A DNA stretch of 64,000 nucleotides, from contig JAWVFT010000126.1 in assembly GCA_033855775.1 (NCBI GenBank), forward strand, positions 37,471 through 101,470, read 5' to 3'. Under the pieces are notes generated by a model, which saw only the letters and a list, made by a program, of their open reading frames with translations, ran no database searches and was not told where the DNA came from. The DNA is from DASVTR01 sp033855775 (GTDB taxonomy: Bacteria > Acidobacteriota > Blastocatellia > Pyrinomonadales > Pyrinomonadaceae). Made by a program: the position numbers and the translations under genes. This document shows positions 34,280 through 42,125 of the stretch, in pieces (the stretch's first letter is position 1; every line of letters begins with the position of its first letter).

Positions 34280-37200
34280 ATGTCCAAACTTCTCCGGCTC
34301 TCTCTTGTCGCGCTGTTGCTCGTCACGATGAGCGCGGTTGCGGCCTTTGCCCAGTCAACTGTGACCGGCGCCATCGGCATTACGGTCACAGACCCGGCGG
34401 GCGCGGTCGTGCCCAGCGCCACCGTGACGGTGCGCAATTCTGAAACCAACAAGGAAGAAACGGCGACGACCGACGGTGAAGGCCGCGCCCGCGTCTCCAA
34501 CCTTCAGCCCGGCACTTATACTGTGGTGGTCAACGCTTCCGGCTTCGGCGCGTTCACACAGGATAAGGTCGTGGTCGAGGTTGGCCGCGTCACTTCCATT
34601 GACACGGCTCTCTCGGTTGGCCCGGCGACGGGCAACGTCGAAGTGACGGCGGAAGCCCCCGTCATCAACACCACGCAGCAAGATTTTTCCACGAACATCA
34701 ACCAGACCTCGATTAACGAGTTGCCGATTAACGGTCGTCGCTGGTCTAACTTCGCTCTGCTGACGCCGGGCGCGGTTCCCGACGGCACGTTCGGACTCAT
34801 CTCGTTTCGCGGCATCTCCGGCCTGCTCAACAACAATACGGTTGACGGTGGCGATAACAACCAGGCCTTCTTCGCTGAAGAGCGCGGGCGCACACGCATC
34901 AGCTACTCCATCAGCCAGGCGGCCATCCGCGAATTTCAGGTCAACACGTCGAGCTACTCAGCCGAGTACGGACGTTCCGCTGGCGGCGTGGTCAACGCCG
35001 TGACCAAGAGCGGCACCAACGAATTTCACGGCGGCGCGTTCTACTACCAGCGCAACAACCGCTGGGGCGCGCGCAATCCACGCAGTTTCATCACGCAGAA
35101 CATCGGCGGCGTCTTTACGCCCGTCGCCTTCAAGCCCGAAGACGTGCGCCACCAGTACGGCGGCACCATCGGCGGCCCCATCGTCAAGGACAAGGCGTTC
35201 TTCTTCTTCTCTTACGACCAGCAGAAGCGCAACTTCCCCGGCGTCTCCACCTACACCTCGCTCGACTTCCTGAACCGCGCGGACACTTGCTTGCTGACGC
35301 GCGCGGCGGGCTTAGCGACCTCGTTGGCCCAGTGTCCCGTCTATCCGGGAACGACCGGCGCCGTCAACCGCAACGCCACGCTCGGAACCGGCAAAGGCTT
35401 GACGACCACGCAGGTCACGAGCGCGCTCGATTTTCTGAACAGCATCTCCGGCGAAGTCCCGCGCAAGGGCGACCAGAGACTCCTGCTGCCGAAGATTGAT
35501 TGGAATATCAACAACAGCAACACCTTTACAGCGACCTTCAACACCCTGCGTTGGGATTCGCCCGCGGGCGTCCAGACGCAAGCCATCAACACGCGCGCCA
35601 GAGACAACTTCGGCGACGACGGCGTTGACATCGACTGGTTGAGCCTGCGTCTTAACTCGACGCTCTCGTCAACGGTGCTCAACGAGTTCCGCTTCCAGTA
35701 CGGGCGCGACAAAGAGTTTCAGGTCAGCCAGCCGCCGCTTCCGGGTGAGCCGACCAACTCGGTCGGTGGCCGCTCGCCGCAGACCTTCATCACCAACGGC
35801 TTCTCGTTCGGCATCCCCGAATTTCTTGAGCGTCCCTCCTTCCCGGATGAACGGCGCACGCAGTTTGCCGACACCATCACGGTTTCAGCCGGCAACCACA
35901 GCTTCAAGTTCGGCGGCGACTTTAACCACGTCACGGACATCATCAGCAACCTCCGCTTTTCGGGCGGCGAGTTCAACTACACGGGCGGCACCAACTCCGC
36001 CGGGTACTACGGCGGACTCAATGATTTCATCATTGACTACAACTTCTTCCGCGGAACCCTCGCTGCCAACACACCTTGCTACAGCAGCACGAGAACCGCC
36101 GGCAAGTGCTACGGCGGCAACTTCAATCAGGGTCTCGGCGTGCTCGGCCTGACGATGAAGACCAACGACATCAACCTCTTCATCCAGGACGACTGGCGCG
36201 CTTCCAAGCGCTTGACCTTGAACCTCGGCCTGCGCTACGAGAAGCAGCAGAACCCCGATGCCATCAACGTCAACACGCTGCTGCCAGCGACGGCCAACAA
36301 GGTTTCGGACGGCAACAACTTTGGCCCGCGCTTCGGCTTTGCCTACGACGCCACGGGCGACGGCAAAACGAGCGTGCGCGGCGGCTACGGCATCTACTAC
36401 GGTCGCGTCATCAACTCGACCGTCTACAATGCTCTGGTCAACACGGGCATCGGCATTGACCGCGCGCAACGTCAGGTGACGCTGCAAGCGACCAGCGCTG
36501 CCGCTCCCGCTTACCCGGGCCTGCTGACCGCCGGAGCGCTCGTCGCCCCGGCTGTCCAGTACTTCGCAGACGGCTTCCAGTTGCCGCAGATTCACCAGTT
36601 GGACTTCGTTGTCGAGCGTCAGATTGCGAGCAACACCGTCGTCTCCGCTTCGTACCTGTTCAGCTACGGTCGCAATCTGCCCAACTTCGTGGACACCAAC
36701 CTGAACCCTGCTTCGCGCACCGTCGCGTTCACAGCGGTGGGCGGCCCCTTTGATGGACAGACTTTCGCCACGCCCATCTTTACGGGAGCAAGGCCGAACA
36801 CGAACTTCGCGCAGGTGACGGAAATTCGCAGCGACGTTTTCTCCAAGTACAACGCGCTGGTGCTTCAGGCCAACCGTCGCTTGACGGGCGGGCTGCAATT
36901 CCAGATGAACTACACGCTCTCCAGAGCGCAGGACAACGGGCAGAGTTCGGTCACGTTCACGTCGAACAATCTGCCGTTCGATGCGTTCAACCAGCAAGCT
37001 GAAAACGGCCTCTCGAATTTCGACCGTCGTCATAAGTTTGTGGCGAGCGTCGTTTACAACACCAACTTCGCCAGCCTCAAGGACAACCGTGTCGGGCGCG
37101 CGATTCTTAATGGTTGGACAATCGCGCCAATCCTGAATGCGTTCTCAGGACAGCGCTACAGCGGCACCATCTCCGGAACCATCAACCCGACCTCCTTTGG

Positions 37201-37549
37201 CTTCGCTTCAACCGCGACTCCGGGCGGCGGCGCCAATGGTTCCGGCGGCTCGACCCGCTTCGCTCTCGTCCCGCGCAACTTCTTCAAGCAACCGAATATT
37301 TGGTATGTTGACATGCGCCTCTCGCGTCGTTTCAGCCTGACCGAAAACACGAAGCTTGAACTGCTGGCCGAGGCTTTCAACCTCTTCAATCGCACGCAGG
37401 TCACGACCGTCAACACGCTGCTCTACACAATCTCAGGCACCAACCTGACATTCAACGGCGGCCCTGCCGGTTTCAGCAGCGTCACCGGAGCAGACAGCAC
37501 GCTCTTCCGCGAGCGTCAGATTCAGTTCGCCGCGCGCTTCGAGTTTTAA
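34280..37549 (+). CDS. Oar-type TonB-dependent receptor, second copy
   Basis: Outer-membrane protein of 1089 residues. The signal peptide is MSKLLRLSL...VAAFAQS (1-25). The carboxypeptidase-regulatory-like domain lies at about 28-100 (TVTDPAGAVVPSATVTVRNS, then RVSNLQPGTYTVVVNASGF). The plug contains LPINGRRWSNFALLTPGAVP, VDGGDNNQAFF and YSAEYGRSAGGVVNAVTKSG. The long barrel ends in IQFAARFEF. Strong AAGGAG and a canonical terminator suggest a well-expressed single gene. It differs from the first receptor in the regulatory-like domain and plug, so the substrates may differ; neither can be named. Confidence 0.92.
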   Translation: MSKLLRLSLVALLLVTMSAVAAFAQSTVTGAIGITVTDPAGAVVPSATVTVRNSETNKEETATTDGEGRARVSNLQPGTYTVVVNASGFGAFTQDKVVVEVGRVTSIDTALSVGPATGNVEVTAEAPVINTTQQDFSTNINQTSINELPINGRRWSNFALLTPGAVPDGTFGLISFRGISGLLNNNTVDGGDNNQAFFAEERGRTRISYSISQAAIREFQVNTSSYSAEYGRSAGGVVNAVTKSGTNEFHGGAFYYQRNNRWGARNPRSFITQNIGGVFTPVAFKPEDVRHQYGGTIGGPIVKDKAFFFFSYDQQKRNFPGVSTYTSLDFLNRADTCLLTRAAGLATSLAQCPVYPGTTGAVNRNATLGTGKGLTTTQVTSALDFLNSISGEVPRKGDQRLLLPKIDWNINNSNTFTATFNTLRWDSPAGVQTQAINTRARDNFGDDGVDIDWLSLRLNSTLSSTVLNEFRFQYGRDKEFQVSQPPLPGEPTNSVGGRSPQTFITNGFSFGIPEFLERPSFPDERRTQFADTITVSAGNHSFKFGGDFNHVTDIISNLRFSGGEFNYTGGTNSAGYYGGLNDFIIDYNFFRGTLAANTPCYSSTRTAGKCYGGNFNQGLGVLGLTMKTNDINLFIQDDWRASKRLTLNLGLRYEKQQNPDAINVNTLLPATANKVSDGNNFGPRFGFAYDATGDGKTSVRGGYGIYYGRVINSTVYNALVNTGIGIDRAQRQVTLQATSAAAPAYPGLLTAGALVAPAVQYFADGFQLPQIHQLDFVVERQIASNTVVSASYLFSYGRNLPNFVDTNLNPASRTVAFTAVGGPFDGQTFATPIFTGARPNTNFAQVTEIRSDVFSKYNALVLQANRRLTGGLQFQMNYTLSRAQDNGQSSVTFTSNNLPFDAFNQQAENGLSNFDRRHKFVASVVYNTNFASLKDNRVGRAILNGWTIAPILNAFSGQRYSGTISGTINPTSFGFASTATPGGGANGSGGSTRFALVPRNFFKQPNIWYVDMRLSRRFSLTENTKLELLAEAFNLFNRTQVTTVNTLLYTISGTNLTFNGGPAGFSSVTGADSTLFRERQIQFAARFEF

Positions 37550-37574
37550 GCAGAAGCGTCACCGGCCCACACTC

Positions 37575-37615
37575 TCGGGCGGACAGTTAAGTTAACTGTC
37601 CGCCCGATTTTTTTT
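37575..37615 (+). terminator. Canonical intrinsic terminator after the second receptor gene
   Basis: Perfect 16-bp arms (TCGGGCGGACAGTTAA at 37575-37590 and its complement at 37592-37607) around a one-base centre are followed by eight T. It lies 25 bases after the stop codon and is the clearest rho-independent terminator in the window. Confidence 0.92.
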
Positions 37616-37962
37616 CTTCTACTGCGCGCGAGCAACTGCCGCTCGTTCGCTTTTGCCGCTTTCGTTCGCAACGGCTTCATTGTCCGAAGATGAAGCACGC
37701 GGCGCGCATCGAATGTACTGAAACGGCCAGCCCGCTTCTCGCCTACCGCGCCCCGCGCAAAGCTCCCGCAGCCTCGCTATCATCATCTCTTATCAACACT
37801 TCGCTCTGCGTCCCGCGCCCCTTTGCGGTGGCTGGCACATGGCTTGCCATTTCCGCCTTCATGAAAACTGCAAGCGCAAGAGCGCGGCATCAACTGATGG
37901 CGGCTTCGCTTGCAGGAAAATTCGGCAGGCCGCGAACGCAAACGTAAGGAGGAACTTGAGCG
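37616..37962 (+). other. Intergenic region before the CsbD gene, no gene seen
   Basis: This 347-base stretch contains a plus-strand open frame (37690-37947) without domain, signal or composition that supports a gene, and I reject it. The ribosome-binding site AAGGAGG (37946-37952) of the CsbD gene is at the end. The promoter is presumably here, but I cannot place it. Confidence 0.45.
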
Positions 37963-38175
37963 ATGGGTTTACCAAACAAAGATGAAGTCGAGGGCAAATT
38001 CGATCAGGCTAAGGGAGCCGTTAAAGAGAATGTCGGTCACGCGATAGACGACCGCGAGATGGAGGGCGAAGGAGCCGCAGACCGCGCGGGCGGGAAAGTT
38101 CAGGAAGGCTTCGGCACAGCCAAGCGCAAAGTCGGCGACGCCATCAGCGACATCGGCGACAAGATTCGCAGCTAA
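37963..38175 (+). CDS. CsbD family stress-response protein
   Basis: Protein of 70 residues, hydrophilic and charged, with the CsbD pattern (KDEVEGKFDQAKGAVKENVG, then KVQEGFGTAKRKVGDAI). CsbD proteins are abundant general stress proteins; their molecular role is not established. AAGGAGG ten bases before ATG 37963 and a strong terminator right after suggest a short, well-expressed transcript. The next gene on the other strand is another stress-type protein. Confidence 0.88.
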   Translation: MGLPNKDEVEGKFDQAKGAVKENVGHAIDDREMEGEGAADRAGGKVQEGFGTAKRKVGDAISDIGDKIRS

Positions 38176-38211
38176 GGCTTAGCCGCGAACCGTAAAACTT
38201 GTGGACGTAAA

Positions 38212-38267
38212 ATAAGCGGAGCCCGCTTCGTGACTCTATGAAGAATCACGAAGCGGGCTCCGCTTAT
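38212..38267. terminator. Perfect 22-bp hairpin after the CsbD gene
   Basis: Arms 38212-38233 and 38246-38267 are perfect reverse complements around a 12-base loop. It lies between convergent genes and reads as a stem-loop on either strand. No long T-run, so it may also protect transcript ends. Confidence 0.75.
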
Positions 38268-38332
38268 CTTTGTCCTCACGTCGCGCTGCTGCTGTTGCGC
38301 TTTTGAAAAGCTTCGGAGAGATGATAGCTCGC

Positions 38333-38848
38333 CTATTCCTGACGAACGTGTTCGGCTCCGATGTCCTGCAACAGCTTCTCAAGCTTGTCTGCATCCTCTG
38401 CTGCCTTAGCTTCGACGCCCAACAGGATGCCGCCGCCGCGCAGTTCGGAGTCATAGACTTTGGCGCGGTGTTCTGGAATGCCCGCGCCGATGAGCGCGCC
38501 GATGATGCCGCCGGTCGCGCCGCCCGCGCCCGCTCCGGCCAGAGCCGCCACAATCGGCCCGGCGACGAACAATCCGAGGCCCGGAATGGCAATCGCCGAG
38601 ACGCCCGCCGCGATGGCCGCGAGGGCCGCGCCCGTCGCGCCGAGCGCGCCGCCGAGCGCTCCGCCGATGCCTGCGCCGTCCGCCGCGCGCGTGCCTGTCT
38701 CGACGGCGAACTCTTTATTCTTCGTGGCGTCCGACATCAACACGCTGATGTCGTCGCGCGAGTAACCGCGTTTGATGATTGCGTCAACGGCTGACTCCGC
38801 CGCCACGCGCGTCTTAAAAAGTCCCGTCACCAATGTTGCCTTTGCCAT
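38333..38848 (-). CDS. Glycine-zipper stress protein
   Basis: Protein of 171 residues. The N-terminal part (TLVTGLFKTRVAAESAVDAIIKRGYSRDDISVLMSDA in part) resembles the heat-induced-stress/YflT-like fold found before glycine zippers. The middle, about 58-130, is Gly/Ala-rich with small-residue spacing (GAGIGGALGGALGATGAALA, GAGAGGATGGIIGALIGAGI) and probably inserts in or spans a membrane. A charged C-terminus follows (EDADKLEKLLQDIGAEH). ATG 38848 follows a GGAGC-type ribosome-binding site. It converges on the CsbD gene; both look like general stress functions. Confidence 0.75.
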   Translation of the reverse strand: MAKATLVTGLFKTRVAAESAVDAIIKRGYSRDDISVLMSDATKNKEFAVETGTRAADGAGIGGALGGALGATGAALAAIAAGVSAIAIPGLGLFVAGPIVAALAGAGAGGATGGIIGALIGAGIPEHRAKVYDSELRGGGILLGVEAKAAEDADKLEKLLQDIGAEHVRQE

Positions 38849-39128
38849 AACAATCTTGCTCCTTCGATTTTCAAGTTTGATAAAAAGCAGCCTCCGCCGC
38901 GCTCGGCCAGTTCGCTGGACGGCAAGCCCCGCGCGCCCGCCGGACGCGAAGCCTCGTTCTGCTCTTTGAAGGGGGAAGCCGCTTTACATGTTGAGACAGC
39001 GGCCCTCTTGCTGTCAACCTCTTCGCGGCGGCCACACGGTTTTTCGCTCAAGCACTTCGTCGAGCGACAGATGAGCGTCGTATGTTGTAAGGTAATCAAT
39101 ATTAAAATTTCGGGCGGGGAGCAGCAGC

Positions 39129-39797
39129 ATGATCAAGGCTGTAATTTTTGATATTGACGGAACGCTTGTGGATTCGGTTGACTTGCACGCGCAGGCTTGG
39201 AAAGAGACGTTCAAGCAGTACGGCAAAGATATTCCTTATCAACAGGTGCGGCATCAAATCGGCAAGGGCGGCGACCAGTTGATGCCCGTCTTTTTTTCTC
39301 ACGAAGAGTTGGACGAGTTCGGCAAAGAGATGGAAGAATATCGCAGCAAGATTTTCAAGCGCGATTACCTGCCGCGCGTGCGCGCCTTTCCCGAAGTGCG
39401 CGAGTTGTTTCTCAAAATCAAAGCGGACGGCAAGCGGCTGGCTCTGGCCTCATCGGCTCAGGAAGACGAGTTGAAGACCTACAAAAAGCTGGCGCAGATT
39501 GAAGACCTCGTTGAGGAAGAAGCTTCGGCTGACGACGCAGAGAAATCCAAGCCGCATCCTGACATCTTCGCGGCGGCGTTGAAGCGCTTGGGCGACGTGA
39601 CGCCAGCCGAAGCCATCGTCGTCGGCGACACGCCCTACGATGCGGAGGCCGCCGGAAAAATTCGCCTGCGCACCATCGGCGTGCTCTCCGGCGGTTTCCC
39701 TGAATCGGAGTTGGACGCCGCAGGCTGCATGGCTATCTTCCAGGACCCCGCGGATTTGCTGGCGCATTACGAAGAGACGATCATCGCTCAAAAGTGA
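39129..39797 (+). CDS. HAD-superfamily phosphatase (beta-phosphoglucomutase-like subfamily)
   Basis: Protein of 222 residues. Motif I is VIFDIDGTLVDS with nucleophile Asp8 and acid/base Asp10. A helical cap carries DLHAQAWKETFKQYG. Motif II is LALASSAQ, motif III KSKPHPDIFAAALKRLG, and motif IV VVGDTPYDAEAAG. It resembles phosphoglycolate phosphatase and beta-phosphoglucomutase relatives; the substrate is not predictable. The gene stands upstream of a GT4 glycosyltransferase, separated by a heptamer array, and probably shares its transcript. Confidence 0.88.
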   Translation: MIKAVIFDIDGTLVDSVDLHAQAWKETFKQYGKDIPYQQVRHQIGKGGDQLMPVFFSHEELDEFGKEMEEYRSKIFKRDYLPRVRAFPEVRELFLKIKADGKRLALASSAQEDELKTYKKLAQIEDLVEEEASADDAEKSKPHPDIFAAALKRLGDVTPAEAIVVGDTPYDAEAAGKIRLRTIGVLSGGFPESELDAAGCMAIFQDPADLLAHYEETIIAQK

Positions 39798-39805
39798 GCA
39801 AGCAC

Positions 39806-39896
39806 AAAGTCAAATGTCCAAAGTCTAAAGTCCAAAGTCCAGGGTCAGGAGCTAAGTCTTGACCTTGGACTTTGGACCTTAGACTTTGGACTTTCT
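39806..39896. repeat. Cleanest heptamer inverted-repeat array (AAAGTCC type)
   Basis: Thirteen seven-base units in exact register from 39806 to 39896: AAAGTCA, AATGTCC, AAAGTCT, AAAGTCC, AAAGTCC, AGGGTCA, GGAGCTA, then AGTCTTG, ACCTTGG, ACTTTGG, ACCTTAG, ACTTTGG, ACTTTCT. The second half is the reverse complement of the first, so RNA would fold into a stem of more than 30 bp. It begins eight bases after the HAD stop and ends eight bases before the GT4 start codon. Confidence 0.9.
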
Positions 39897-39904
39897 TTAC
39901 TTCC

Positions 39905-41041
39905 TTGAGAATCCTGCACATCAGTTCGGCGCGCGCGATGGGCGGCGGCGAGCGGCATCTGGCTGACTTGACGCTGGCGCTCAAGAAGCGCGGGCATGAC
40001 GTTCACGTCGCTCTGCGCCGAGGCTCGCCGCTGCTGGATAAGCTGTCTCAGCTACCCGCGCGGAATCTATTGACGTTGCCTTTGCGTAACGCGCTCGATG
40101 CCGGGAGCGCGCTCAAGCTCGCGCAGATTGTGCGCGAGCGGCGCATCGAGATTGTCCACGCGCACATGGCGCGCGATTATCCGTTGGCCGCGCTGGCGAC
40201 ACGTCGCAACACTGCGGCGCGTCTGATTCTAACGCGCCACGTTCTCTTTCCATTGAAGCGGCTGCATGCGCTCGCGCTCTCAAACGTCGCGCGCGTCATC
40301 GCCGTCTCCGAGCCGGTCGCGCGCTCGCTCGTCTCGCGCAGAATTTTTCCCGCGCAGAAAATCAAAGTCATTCCCAACGGCATTGACCTCGAACGCTTCA
40401 GCGGATTGCGAAGCGAGATGAGCCGCGCAAGCGTCTGCCGCGAATTGCGGATTGCGCCTGAGCGTCTTCTCGTCGGCACAATCGGCGAGCTTAATCCTTT
40501 GAAAGGGCAGGCGGAATTTTTGCGGGCCGCCGCTCTCATCGCTCAGGAGTTTGCGGAGACAGAATTCATCATCGCGGGCGCAGACGCCTCGCGCACGGGC
40601 GAGCATCGCGCGGCGATTGAAAGTCTCATCGAACGTTTGAGCTTGCGTGGTCGCGCGCATCTGACCGGCTGGATGGAAGACGTTGCGCCACTGCTCTCCG
40701 CGCTCGACGTGTTCGTCTCGGCTTCTCACACGGAATCATTCGGGCTGGCGATAGTCGAAGCGATGGCTGGTGGCGCGGCGGTCGTCGCCACCGCGACGGA
40801 GGGCGCGGCCTCCATCATCGAAGACGGACAGACGGGCTGCCTCGTTCAAATCGGAGACGCGGAGGCGTTGGCCGCAAGCGTCGTCAGGTTGTTATCGAAC
40901 AAGGATGAGAGAGAGCGTATGAGCAAGCTGGCCCGCGCGGCGGCGTATGAACGTTTCAGCCTCGAACGAATGGTCGCGGCCACGGAGCAGGTTTACGTCG
41001 AAGCCTTGAGCGAGTCATCAGCCTTGAGCGAGTCGTCGTAA
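39905..41041 (+). CDS. GT4-type glycosyltransferase
   Basis: Protein of 378 residues. The N-terminal MRILHISSARAMGGGERHLADL is typical of GT4 enzymes that use a nucleotide-sugar donor. The C-terminal donor-binding half has IGELNPLKGQAEFLRAAALI, HLTGWMEDVAPLLSALDVFVSAS and the ExxxxxxxE motif HTESFGLAIVEAMAGGAAVV. It probably adds a sugar to a surface polysaccharide or lipid. I chose TTG 39905 because MRILHI is the family start; the frame extends back into the heptamer repeat (39872) where it is not meaningful. The C-terminus ends in a duplicated ALSESS (18-base repeat, 41003-41038). Confidence 0.88.
   Translation: MRILHISSARAMGGGERHLADLTLALKKRGHDVHVALRRGSPLLDKLSQLPARNLLTLPLRNALDAGSALKLAQIVRERRIEIVHAHMARDYPLAALATRRNTAARLILTRHVLFPLKRLHALALSNVARVIAVSEPVARSLVSRRIFPAQKIKVIPNGIDLERFSGLRSEMSRASVCRELRIAPERLLVGTIGELNPLKGQAEFLRAAALIAQEFAETEFIIAGADASRTGEHRAAIESLIERLSLRGRAHLTGWMEDVAPLLSALDVFVSASHTESFGLAIVEAMAGGAAVVATATEGAASIIEDGQTGCLVQIGDAEALAASVVRLLSNKDERERMSKLARAAAYERFSLERMVAATEQVYVEALSESSALSESS
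41003..41038 (+). repeat. 18-base tandem duplication at the 3' end of the GT4 gene
   Basis: GCCTTGAGCGAGTCATCA (41003-41020) is followed directly by GCCTTGAGCGAGTCGTCG (41021-41038). It encodes ALSESS twice as the last residues before the stop, and is another case of gene-end duplication. Confidence 0.85.
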
Positions 41042-41050
41042 ATCGCGTGC

Positions 41051-42007
41051 TCAAGCTTGTTCCTCTTCTCTCTGCCCGTCGGCTCTTTCGACGCGATTGC
41101 GGCCCGCGGCTTTGGCGTGATAAAGAGCCATGTCGGCGTGGGCAATCATGTCGTGGCCGGATTCGTTGTCGGTGAGGGCGGCGACGCCCGCGCTCAAGGT
41201 CAGTGGAAAGATGTGTCCGTCGCCGAAGAGTTGCGAGTCGGCGGCGCGGCGTATCTTTTCGGCCAGAGCGGTCGCGCCCTCTAGATTCGTTTCCGGCAGC
41301 AGCACCAGAAACTCTTCGCCGCCATAACGAAAAACCATGTCCGAGCCGCGCACGGCTTTCGACAAGATGGCTCCGATTTGTTGGAGAGCGATGTCTCCGG
41401 CGGCGTGGCCGTAGGTGTCGTTAACGAGTTTGAAGTTGTCGAGGTCAATCAACAAGCAGGAGAGCGGGCGATGATAACGACGCGCCTCCGCCTGCTCGCG
41501 TTGGAGCGTGCGCTGCAAGCCGTAGCGATTGAGCAAGCCCGTCAGCGGGTCTGTCATCGCTTGCTCATGGGCTATCTCGGCGCTGGCCCGCGCTTCTTGG
41601 GCGCTGGCGAGCAGTTGGTCGCGCTCGCGCTTGAGACGGATGGCGACGGAGACGCGCGCCAGCAATTCTTCAGCCTTGAAAGGCTTGCTGATGTAATCGT
41701 TGGCGCCGAGCGTGAGGCCGTTGACCTTCATCTCCGTCTCGTCGCGGGCCGACAGAAAGATGACGGGCAAGTCGTGCGTCGTCGCGCCTTCCTTAATCAA
41801 GCGGCAGGCTTCGAGGCCGTCCATCTCCGGCATCATCACGTCCAGAATCACCAGATCGGGCAGCGTCTCGCGGGCCAACTCGACGGCCTCGCGCCCGTTC
41901 TCCGCCGTGAAGACGCGATAGCCCTCGCGTTCCAAACGACGCTTGATTAACGAACGATTAATCGGCTCGTCGTCGGCCACGAGAATTGTAGGCTTTCGCT
42001 CCTGCAT
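41051..42007 (-). CDS. Response regulator with GGDEF domain (diguanylate cyclase)
   Basis: Protein of 318 residues from ATG 42007 (ATG 42019 is also possible). The receiver domain has DD near the start (ILVADDEPINRSL) and the phosphorylation site Asp56 in LVILDVMMPEMDG; the switch Lys is in DYISKPF. A short coiled linker leads to the GGDEF domain with DPLTGLLNRYGL and an intact active site RYGGEEFLVLLP (about 229-233). The inhibitory RxxD site is also present (VRGSDMVF). It makes c-di-GMP under control of phosphorylation, probably by the kinase encoded immediately upstream on the same strand, 118 bases away. Confidence 0.92.
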   Translation of the reverse strand: MQERKPTILVADDEPINRSLIKRRLEREGYRVFTAENGREAVELARETLPDLVILDVMMPEMDGLEACRLIKEGATTHDLPVIFLSARDETEMKVNGLTLGANDYISKPFKAEELLARVSVAIRLKRERDQLLASAQEARASAEIAHEQAMTDPLTGLLNRYGLQRTLQREQAEARRYHRPLSCLLIDLDNFKLVNDTYGHAAGDIALQQIGAILSKAVRGSDMVFRYGGEEFLVLLPETNLEGATALAEKIRRAADSQLFGDGHIFPLTLSAGVAALTDNESGHDMIAHADMALYHAKAAGRNRVERADGQREEEQA

Positions 42008-42125
42008 GCTATCGAACATAAAAGTTAATGGCCTGAACTTGAAACGCGAAGGCGATGAACGCGAAAGGCTGCGACGATTGAAGCACAGAGCGTCGTCGTC
42101 GTTCGATTGCGCGTTCTCGTCGCCC

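Noticed and set aside
37690..37947. Open frame before the CsbD gene
   Set aside because: Low-complexity, no ribosome-binding site, ends at the CsbD ribosome-binding site.
38212..38267. Inverted repeat as insertion-sequence end
   Set aside because: Arms are only 12 bases apart, no transposase nearby and no target duplication; a transcript-end hairpin fits better.
39806..39896. CRISPR-like array
   Set aside because: Units are seven bases with no spacers, arms are inverted and no cas gene is present.
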